A DNA stretch of 21,486 nucleotides from JBBRMQ01 sp038230775. Its GTDB lineage: Bacteria; Acidobacteriota; Thermoanaerobaculia; Gp7-AA8. A program made the position numbers and the translations under genes. Under the pieces are notes generated by a model that was not told the origin of the DNA, did not search any database, and saw only the letters and a list, made by a program, of their open reading frames with translations. The stretch spans positions 1 to 21,486 of the forward strand of contig JBBRMQ010000048.1 in the NCBI GenBank assembly GCA_038230775.1. The letters run 5' to 3'. Position 1 is the stretch's first letter. Each line of letters begins with the position of its first letter. Shown here in pieces: positions 15,218 to 21,486 of this stretch.

Positions 15218-15317
15218 GGATAACCTTCTCCAAACGCTGATCGCGCTGAAATTTGGCCGGATTCTATTAGAAAAAACTGTTGCGGGGTAGTCGCCATGTC
15301 GGGTTACGCTCCGCGAC

Positions 15318-16613
15318 GTGGGAAAAAACGTCATCGTTGTCGGAGGCGGGCTCGCCGGTCTCGCTGCCTCGATTTTTCTCGCGCGCGGAGGCCGGACCGT
15401 CACGCTCTTCGAGAAGCGCCGCTACCTCGGTGGCCGCGCCGTCACGCACCTTCGCCACGGGTTCCGCTTCAACCTCGGCCCGCACGCGTTCTATCGATTT
15501 GGCGTGGGTGCGCAAGTGTTGCGCGAGCTCGGCATCCCGGTTCGCGGCGGCAAGCCGGACGGCCGCGGTCTCGCGTTGTACCGCGATCGGGACTATCGCT
15601 TTCCCGGTGGGCCGATCTCGCTGCTGACCACAGGAATGCTCTCGCTTCGCGACAAGGTCGAAGCGATCCCGCTCTTCATCCGCATCCGTCAGATGAAGAA
15701 GTTCGATCGCTATCGTTCGATGTCCGTCCTCGAATGGATCGACGCGAACGTAAAGCGCGAGCGCGTCCGCGAAGCAGTGGAAGCGATGTTCCGGCTGGCG
15801 ACCTATTGCGACGAGCCGGAAGCGCTGAGCGCGGCCGCGGGGCTGGCACACGTGCGTCTCGCGATGCGCGGCGTCATTTACGTCGATGAAGGATGGCAGA
15901 AGATCGTCGATGCGCTGCACAGCGCGGCGGTCTCGGTCGGCGTCAACTTCGTCAGCAGCTCACGTGTGGTGGCCGTCGATCACAATGGTGAGGTCCGCGG
16001 CATCGAGATCGGCGGCCTGGAGGAAGATCTCGAGAAAAACACGGTCAATATCGCGATTCCCGATCCGTCGGTGCAGGAGATGGGAACGCGACTACCGGCC
16101 GACACCGTGCTGCTGGCCGTGGATCCGAAGACGGCGCGCGAGCTGATTCAGACGCCGGTGGACTGGCCGCAGATGCGACCGGTGATGGCCTCGTGCCTCG
16201 ACGTCGCGTTGTCGTCGCTGCCGCAGCCGAAACGGAAGTTTGCGCTCGGCATCGACGCGCCGCTTTACCTGTCCGTGCACTCCGCATGGGCCCAGCTCAC
16301 GCCGAAAGGCGGCGCGCTCATTCAAACCGCGCGCTATGGGGGCGGCGACCAGGCGGAGCTCGAAAAGTTGTTAGACCGGGTCCAGCCAGGGTGGCGGAAT
16401 GTCGTCGTGCACCGCCGATACCTGCCGGCGATGACCGTCTCCAACGCGATGATGCCGCCAAACGCGGGCGCCGGGCCTTCGCGACCGCAGCCAGTCACGC
16501 CGATCCGCGGGCTCTACCTCGCCGGCGACTGGGTGGGAGAAGAGGGCTTGCTCTCCGACGCGTCTCTCTCGAGCGCACGCGCGGCTGCGAAGGCGATTCT
16601 CGCAGCGTCGTGA
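15318..16613 (+). CDS. FAD-dependent oxidoreductase, phytoene desaturase/amine oxidase-like
   Basis: 431 residues from a GTG at 15318; no clear Shine-Dalgarno precedes it. The N-terminal dinucleotide-binding fold is textbook (VIVVGGGLAGLAAS, then an acidic residue in TLFEKRRYLGGRA), followed by a His/Arg-rich segment (HGFRFNLGPHAFYR) as in phytoene-desaturase-type flavoproteins. The C-terminal FAD motif is GLYLAGDWVGEEGLLSDA. The family oxidises or isomerises isoprenoids, carotenoids or amines; no carotenoid gene is nearby, so the substrate stays open. Membrane association is common in the family, but no transmembrane helix is obvious. It is divergent from the small secreted gene (100 bp between starts) and convergent with the DUF4097-like gene. 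Confidence 0.88.
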   Translation: MGKNVIVVGGGLAGLAASIFLARGGRTVTLFEKRRYLGGRAVTHLRHGFRFNLGPHAFYRFGVGAQVLRELGIPVRGGKPDGRGLALYRDRDYRFPGGPISLLTTGMLSLRDKVEAIPLFIRIRQMKKFDRYRSMSVLEWIDANVKRERVREAVEAMFRLATYCDEPEALSAAAGLAHVRLAMRGVIYVDEGWQKIVDALHSAAVSVGVNFVSSSRVVAVDHNGEVRGIEIGGLEEDLEKNTVNIAIPDPSVQEMGTRLPADTVLLAVDPKTARELIQTPVDWPQMRPVMASCLDVALSSLPQPKRKFALGIDAPLYLSVHSAWAQLTPKGGALIQTARYGGGDQAELEKLLDRVQPGWRNVVVHRRYLPAMTVSNAMMPPNAGAGPSRPQPVTPIRGLYLAGDWVGEEGLLSDASLSSARAAAKAILAAS

Positions 16614-16697
16614 GGCTGTAAGGCTGCAAGGCCGTAGAGACCGCAGCTCACGCGCCCTACTCGGTTCTACTGGTTCTACGGCCTTACTTTCTTACTG
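16613..16697. repeat. Octamer-built hairpin E between convergent genes
   Basis: Left arm: AGGCTGTA, AGGCTGCA, AGGCCGTA, GAGACCGC (16613-16644). Right arm: CTACTCGG, TTCTACTGG (9 nt), TTCTACGG, CCTTACTT, TCTTACTG (16657-16697). The period is about 8, not 7, and pairing is less perfect, centred on AAGGCCGTAGA against its complement. The first unit begins at the last base of the oxidoreductase stop, and the element ends just before the stop of the convergent gene. Confidence 0.7.
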
Positions 16698-17651
16698 TCA
16701 TAACCTCTTCACGTGAATGCCGCCGCCGGACGAGCGCAGCACGAGGCGTGGTCCGCCGCCGTTGATCTTGCCCGCCAGGCTTTCGTCATCCTGTTTGCCG
16801 AGGATGGTGATGGGGACGTCGCTGTCGACATCGCCGCCGCTGGTGCGCGCGTCGAGATCGACCGCGATCGACGGCGAAACGGAGAGCGTGATGCCGCCGC
16901 CGGAGGTGGACATCTTCGAGTCTCCATGCGGTTGCCGAGACAGACGGGCGCGGATCGATCCGCCGGAAGTGTCGGCGTCGACGGTTCCGAGTGCGTCTTC
17001 GATCGTGATGCCGCCGCCGGACGTGTGGGCGAAGACATCGCCGGCGACGCGGCGGATCTCGATGCTGCCGCCCGAGGAGCGGGCTTGAACGGAGGAACCG
17101 GCTTCGCCCACGCGGATGCTGCCGCCGGACGTGCGCAGGTCGACCTTGCCGTTGGCGCTGTCGAGCGTGACATCGCCGCCGGAGGTTCGGCCGTCTACAG
17201 TTCCTGTGACGCGACCGATCTCGAGATCGCCACCCGATGTACGCGCGTAGACTTCGCCGCCGATGTTTCCGACGCGGAGATCGCCGCCCGACGTCGAGAG
17301 ATGCACGTTGTAGTTTGCCGGGACGGTGATGACGAACTCGGCCGAGAGGTCGGTGCCCCAGCTGAACCACCTGGACGCGCGGTCGTACTTCGCGCGAATC
17401 GTGACGTCGTTGCCGGTCTGATCGAACGTGACGTTGAAGTCGCGCATGATCTCGTCCGATTTCGCGTGGCGCTTCACGTCGACGGTGACGCCGCTGGCGC
17501 CGGGATTGACGCGAACGTCGCCGATGTCGGTGTCGAGGGTGAGCGTCCCGCCGGCGCTCACGTTGAAGGTTCGATGGATCGGGCTGTCGGCGGCCCCGTG
17601 AGCGGCGGTGACGACCAGCAGTGAGGCGATGACGAGCGCGGTGCGGTGCAT
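16698..17651 (-). CDS. Secreted DUF4097-like beta-repeat protein
   Basis: 317 residues from the ATG at 17651 with a strong Shine-Dalgarno (GGAGGAG); the frame is open far upstream but overlaps the flavin-reductase gene. A signal peptide (TALVIASLLVVTAAHGA) leads to a domain with FNVSAGGTLTLDTDIGDV, then ten TSGG or SSGG motifs (TSGGDLRV, TSGGDLEI, TSGGDVTL and so on) spaced about 20 residues apart. This is the pattern of DUF4097/adhesin-like proteins with a solenoid of short beta-strands. Such proteins sit in the periplasm or on the surface; in several phyla they are encoded near anti-sigma or transporter genes. Function is unknown. Confidence 0.85.
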   Translation of the reverse strand: MHRTALVIASLLVVTAAHGAADSPIHRTFNVSAGGTLTLDTDIGDVRVNPGASGVTVDVKRHAKSDEIMRDFNVTFDQTGNDVTIRAKYDRASRWFSWGTDLSAEFVITVPANYNVHLSTSGGDLRVGNIGGEVYARTSGGDLEIGRVTGTVDGRTSGGDVTLDSANGKVDLRTSGGSIRVGEAGSSVQARSSGGSIEIRRVAGDVFAHTSGGGITIEDALGTVDADTSGGSIRARLSRQPHGDSKMSTSGGGITLSVSPSIAVDLDARTSGGDVDSDVPITILGKQDDESLAGKINGGGPRLVLRSSGGGIHVKRL

Positions 17652-17663
17652 AGTTCTCCTCCG

Positions 17664-17679
17664 GGTGCAATTACGCACC
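17664..17679. promoter_or_regulatory. Short dyad in the divergent promoter region
   Basis: GGTGC, six AT-rich bases (AATTAC), then GCACC: a perfect 5-bp dyad in the 72-bp gap between the divergent DUF4097-like and flavin-reductase genes. Position and symmetry fit an operator for a dimeric regulator, but it is short and occurs once, so chance is possible. Confidence 0.25.
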
Positions 17680-17723
17680 GCGGACAGAAAGGTTAGCGGA
17701 CACGTTGTAAACTCCGCGCCTCT

Positions 17724-18197
17724 ATGCCGATCGACGACGCGGCGTTCAAGCTCGCGATGTCGCATTTTGCCAGTGGAGTCACGGTCGTCACGACCGAGCA
17801 CGAAGGCAAGCAGTACGGAATGACCGTGGCGTCGTTCGCGTCGCTCTCTCTCCACCCTCCGCTGATTCTCGTCTGCATCGAGAAGGCGGTGAAGACGCAC
17901 GACGCCATCGCGGCCGCGCAGAAGTTCGGCGTCAGCATCCTCGCTGCGAATCAGGCGGAGGTCTCCTCGCGATTCGCATCGAAGCGCGAGGACAAGTTCG
18001 AGGGCGCGACGATGCATCGCGGTCCCGACGGTGTTCCTCTGGTCACCGGCGCGCTCACCACCCTCGAATGCCTGGTGCATCAGCAATTGCCCGGCGGCGA
18101 TCACTCTATCTTCATCGGCGAAGTCACGGACGCGCAGACGACGGAAGGGCACCCGCTCGTCTACTTCCGCAGCGGCTATCGCGAGATCAGCGGCTGA
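17724..18197 (+). CDS. Flavin reductase-like FMN-binding split-barrel protein
   Basis: 157 residues, the usual length for the HpaC/flavin-reductase-like family. Visible family features are FASGVTVVTTEHEGKQYGMT at the start, the FMN-contact strand ASFASLSLHPPLILVCI, SILAANQAEVSSRFA, a segment with LECLVHQQLPGGDH, and the terminal IFIGEV plus PLVYFRSGYREI. It should bind FMN and reduce it with NAD(P)H or act as the reductase of a two-component monooxygenase; no oxygenase is adjacent, so the partner is unknown. It starts with ATG 72 bp from the divergent gene. Its stop overlaps the esterase start (TGATG), so the two are translationally coupled. Confidence 0.9.
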   Translation: MPIDDAAFKLAMSHFASGVTVVTTEHEGKQYGMTVASFASLSLHPPLILVCIEKAVKTHDAIAAAQKFGVSILAANQAEVSSRFASKREDKFEGATMHRGPDGVPLVTGALTTLECLVHQQLPGGDHSIFIGEVTDAQTTEGHPLVYFRSGYREISG

Positions 18198-18997
18198 TGC
18201 GAGAGATGGGGGAGACGCTTCGCGAGACCTTTGGCCGGGTCTTCCAGAACCGCCGCCGCTCGATGCGGAAGGGCCGCCTCGACAGGTTCGAGGCCGAGGA
18301 CCGGATCGTCACGGTGTATCTGCCGCCGGGATACGACGATCCTCCCGACCGCGCCTATCCCGTGCTCTACATGCAGGACGGGCAGAATCTCGTCCATGCG
18401 GAGCGGGCATTCGCTGGCAATCCGTGGTGGATCGATGACGCCGCCGACAAAGTGATCTTCGAGCGCCAGGCGCAGCCGATGATCATCGCGGGCATCGATC
18501 ACGCGGGCACCGACCGCGTGCACGAGTACACGCCGACGCACGACGAGGAGCGCAAGGCCGGCGGCGGCGCGAACGCATACGCGGACTTCCTCGTGATGCA
18601 TGTGAAGTCGGCGTTGGAATCCCGCTATCGAACCAACGGCATCGCCGCCACAGGCGGCTCATCCCTCGGCGGTCTCGTCTCGCTGTATCTCGCGCTGAAA
18701 CATCCGGACGTTTTCTCCAGCGCGGCGGTGATGTCGCCGTCGGTGTGGTGGCAGAACCGGTCCATCCTGCAGTTCGTCGATGCGTTCGAAGGAGACAAGC
18801 CGCGGTTGTGGGTCGACATCGGCGGTCGCGAAGGCCCGGAAGCCATCGCCGGCGCTCGCGCGCTGCGTGATCGCCTCAAGGCCAGGGGCTGGAACGATCG
18901 GCTGCACTACGAAGAGGACCGCCGCGCGGACCACAGCGAGCGGGCCTGGGCGCGGCGGATTCCACGCGTGCTGGAGTTTTTGTTCCCGCCGGTCTAG
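18197..18997 (+). CDS. Esterase of the alpha/beta-hydrolase fold (putative esterase family)
   Basis: 266 residues from the ATG at 18197, which shares its A with the previous stop. The fold is that of esterase D/enterochelin-esterase-like hydrolases: VTVYLPPGYDD, YPVLYMQDGQNL, the oxyanion region (PMIIAGIDHAGTDRVHEYTP), nucleophile motif GSSLGG (S156), HPDVFSSAAVMSPSVWW, LWVDIGGREG (likely acid region) and H246 in RADHSERAW. No signal peptide is seen, so it acts in the cytoplasm. The substrate is unknown. It is flanked by the flavin reductase and, 14 bp on, moaA; the three may share a transcript, though I know of no pathway joining them. Confidence 0.9.
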   Translation: MREMGETLRETFGRVFQNRRRSMRKGRLDRFEAEDRIVTVYLPPGYDDPPDRAYPVLYMQDGQNLVHAERAFAGNPWWIDDAADKVIFERQAQPMIIAGIDHAGTDRVHEYTPTHDEERKAGGGANAYADFLVMHVKSALESRYRTNGIAATGGSSLGGLVSLYLALKHPDVFSSAAVMSPSVWWQNRSILQFVDAFEGDKPRLWVDIGGREGPEAIAGARALRDRLKARGWNDRLHYEEDRRADHSERAWARRIPRVLEFLFPPV

Positions 18998-19011
18998 TTT
19001 CCCCCCATCAC

Positions 19012-20016
<1,005 letters not shown>

Positions 20017-20025
20017 GTTTTTGTG

Positions 20026-20046
20026 CTGATGAGCTGCGCTCATCAG
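20026..20046. repeat. Short perfect hairpin after moaA
   Basis: CTGATGAGC (20026-20034), a TGC loop, then GCTCATCAG (20038-20046): a 9-bp perfect stem 9 bases after the moaA stop. It directly precedes hairpin F. There is no T-run on its 3' side, so it is not a standard intrinsic terminator; T's occur only on the 5' side. Confidence 0.6.
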
Positions 20047-20047
20047 C

Positions 20048-20124
20048 GTTGTCGGTTGTCAGTTGTCGGTTGTCAAAGACCTGGCGACTTTGATTCTGAC
20101 AACCGAGCACCGACAACCGACAAC
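20048..20124. repeat. Heptamer-built hairpin F between convergent genes
   Basis: Left arm: GTTGTCG, GTTGTCA, GTTGTCG, GTTGTCA (20048-20075). Right arm: TGACAAC, CGAGCAC, CGACAAC, CGACAAC (20097-20124). The spacer is 21 nt and can itself pair (AAAG with CTTT). The right arm differs from that of hairpin C by one base in 28. It lies between moaA and the convergent glycosylase-family gene. Confidence 0.9.
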
Positions 20125-20131
20125 GCGCGCT

Positions 20132-20752
20132 TCATCGCGACAGTCGCGCCATTCCGGCGATGAACATCTGTTTGCCGCCCTGCGAGGGATGGCGGACCTT
20201 CTCGTGCGCGATGCCGAGAACGTCGAGCGACTTGTCGGCCTGGTTGCCGATCGCGACGACGCGCTCGATTGGAAACATCTCCATCAACTGTTCGATGAAC
20301 GCCTGTCCGATGAGCAGCTCGCCGGCGAGCGGCATGCGGTTGGACAGCGGGTTGCCGTGATGAAAAGGGTGGAACGGAAACGCGTTCCAGAGCAGCGGCA
20401 GCGGACGCATCTCCCGGATCGTTCCCCACACCATCGTCGCACTCGCCTCGGTCGATCGCTGCGGGCCGGCGGTCGCTTTGCGATAGCCGCGCGCTTCGCC
20501 GAGGTGGCCGTGGGTGCCGCCTAACAGGAGGGTTTCGCTCGTGAACGCGATTCCGGTCAGGCGGCCGCCGCGATGGGAAGGCGCTTCGCCGACCAGCAGA
20601 AGATCAGGCGTGCCGATCTCCTCGAGATAGATCGCCAGGTTGCGGCGGCGGATGGCGTTGGCGCGATCGCCGCGCGCATATTGATTGCAGGCGCGGTCGG
20701 AGACATCGGTGCGCGACAGAGCGTTGATCAGACGGTTAGACTTCGTGCTCAC
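20132..20752 (-). CDS. Uracil-DNA glycosylase-family protein
   Basis: 206 residues from a GTG at 20752. The three superfamily motifs are visible: LLLVGEAPSHRGGRLTGIAF (52-70; motif 1 with the uracil-contact segment), LWNAFPFHP (121-129) and RHPSQGGKQMF (187-197; motif with the minor-groove His). VVAIGNQA (165-172) matches the central strand. There is only one Cys (C22), so it lacks the four-Cys iron-sulfur cluster of family 4/5 enzymes. It should excise uracil or a related base; exact family and substrate are not clear. Its GTG lies 3 bp from the divergent CPBP gene start, and its 3' end faces moaA across hairpin F. Confidence 0.85.
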   Translation of the reverse strand: MSTKSNRLINALSRTDVSDRACNQYARGDRANAIRRRNLAIYLEEIGTPDLLLVGEAPSHRGGRLTGIAFTSETLLLGGTHGHLGEARGYRKATAGPQRSTEASATMVWGTIREMRPLPLLWNAFPFHPFHHGNPLSNRMPLAGELLIGQAFIEQLMEMFPIERVVAIGNQADKSLDVLGIAHEKVRHPSQGGKQMFIAGMARLSR

Positions 20753-20755
20753 ACC

Positions 20756-21463
20756 GTGATCTTCACCGGAACGGGCATCGTCTTTCTACTCCTCGTTGGT
20801 TTGTGGCTTCCGTATCTGGCGTGGAAATCGGCTCGCCGGCTCGGCACCCGGCCGCTGCCGATGTCGCGGCCGCGATTCTTCGTGCAGATCATCGCCACGC
20901 AGGTGATTCTGTTCGCGTTGGCATGGTTCACGGCGCGAGACAACGGCATCGAGCTGTGGACGCTGCCGCGATGGCCGGTCCGATCGTGGACTGCGGCGGT
21001 GGTGCTGCTCGCGTTGACGCTCCTGACGTTGCGCCTTCGCTGGAAGGCGCGTCCGGTACCGCAGAGGGCGCGGCTGTACGGCATGCTGCCGCACGACCGG
21101 CGCGAGCTCGTACCGTACATCGGCGTGTGTCTGGCGGCGGGAGTCGGCGAGGAGGTCGTGTATCGCGGCGTGCTGACGATGCTCTTGATGTGGCCGATGC
21201 ACAGCTACGTCGCCGGCGCGCTCGTCTCCGCTGCCGTGTTCGGGATCTCCCACTCGATCCAGGGGTGGCGCGCAGCGCTGGCGATCTTCATCATCTCGCT
21301 CATGGTGCAGGCGCTCGTGGCGTTCTCGCACTCGTTGATGCCGGGCATGTTCATGCACGCGGCTTACGACTTTGCGGCCGGCATCCTGATTCCGCGATGG
21401 TACGAGCGTGACGCGCTTGCTACTTCGACACTGCCCGGCGCCGAACGGGCAGCTGGTCAATGA
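20756..21463 (+). CDS. CPBP-family intramembrane metalloprotease
   Basis: 235 residues from a GTG at 20756. The frame is open to 20573, but that overlaps the glycosylase gene and is not hydrophobic. About six hydrophobic helices are seen, beginning with FTGTGIVFLLLVGLWLPYLAW. The CPBP (Abi) motifs are GEEVVYRG (E132, E133, R137), FGISH (H166) and HAAYD (H201, D205), so the active-site set is complete. The family includes type II CAAX prenyl proteases and bacteriocin-immunity or self-processing proteins; the substrate here is unknown. Start codons of this gene and the divergent glycosylase are only 3 bp apart, so each promoter must lie inside the other's coding region. Confidence 0.88.
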   Translation: MIFTGTGIVFLLLVGLWLPYLAWKSARRLGTRPLPMSRPRFFVQIIATQVILFALAWFTARDNGIELWTLPRWPVRSWTAAVVLLALTLLTLRLRWKARPVPQRARLYGMLPHDRRELVPYIGVCLAAGVGEEVVYRGVLTMLLMWPMHSYVAGALVSAAVFGISHSIQGWRAALAIFIISLMVQALVAFSHSLMPGMFMHAAYDFAAGILIPRWYERDALATSTLPGAERAAGQ

Positions 21464-21485
21464 GCCGGTAGACGACGCCGCCTGC
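21420..21485 (-). CDS. Possible C-terminal end of a convergent gene (partial)
   Basis: On the minus strand, one frame entering from the right edge reads AGGVVYRLIDQLPVRRRAVSK and stops with TAG at 21420-21422. It looks like a normal protein end (amphipathic helix, basic tail) and would overlap the CPBP gene by about 44 bp. The stretch is too short to identify, and chance is possible. Confidence 0.28.
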   Translation of the reverse strand, partial: AGGVVYRLIDQLPVRRRAVSK

Positions 21486-21486
21486 C

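Noticed and set aside
15218..15403. Upstream extension of the 152-residue secreted protein
   Set aside because: A clear signal peptide and Shine-Dalgarno define the start at 15217; the extension overlaps the divergent oxidoreductase.
20026..20046. Intrinsic terminator of moaA
   Set aside because: The stem is perfect, but no T-run follows it on either strand in the needed direction, so I list it as a hairpin repeat only.

Overview
The window is a high-GC, gene-dense stretch of bacterial chromosome. Hanks-type Ser/Thr kinases with FHA domains, a histone H1-like Lys/Ala/Ser protein, a methyltransferase-MTHFR fusion and many gene ends closed by repeat-built hairpins suggest a large-genome soil or sediment lineage. 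Acidobacteriota is my best guess, with Myxococcota or Gemmatimonadota as alternatives; no rRNA or marker gene settles it. I see no tRNA, rRNA, CRISPR array, insertion sequence or integrase, and no gene-free stretch above 300 bases.

Left part (1-7954): a partial secreted TPR protein points left. Divergent from it is a compact six-gene run on the + strand: a tail-anchored PP2C phosphatase, a membrane HtrA-like protease with a C-terminal FHA domain, a zinc-ribbon FHA adaptor, a soluble kinase-FHA, a membrane kinase with a zinc ribbon and a PEGA-like sensor domain, and a secreted TPR protein. Spacing is 14 bp or less, with two ATGA overlaps. This reads as a complete phosphothreonine circuit (writers, readers, eraser, periplasmic effector). 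It resembles the PpkA/PppA/Fha set of type VI secretion, but no secretion genes are present.

Middle (7955-13063): a minus-strand H1-like protein carrying two tandem-repeat arrays lies divergent from a bifunctional class A penicillin-binding protein. Then comes a well-formed regulatory leader (sigma70-type promoter, SAM-II-like aptamer, intrinsic terminator) in front of a fused homocysteine S-methyltransferase/methylenetetrahydrofolate reductase, which fits SAM feedback on methionine synthesis.

Right part (13064-21486): a membrane RsbU/SpoIIE-type phosphatase, two small secreted or membrane proteins of unknown function, an FAD-dependent phytoene-desaturase-like oxidoreductase, a secreted DUF4097-like repeat protein, a flavin-reductase-like protein coupled to an esterase, moaA, a uracil-DNA glycosylase-family protein, a CPBP membrane protease, and possibly the last codons of a further minus-strand gene.

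The strongest unexplained signal is a set of six gene-end hairpins at 7963-8026, 10974-11047, 13069-13135, 14258-14322, 16613-16697 and 20048-20124. In five of them each arm is exactly four copies of a 7-nt unit. The unit sequence differs between loci while the 4+4 architecture stays fixed, and some elements run into stop codons. They recall the heptameric STRR repeats of heterocystous cyanobacteria, but here they are folded as palindromes in what is clearly another lineage.
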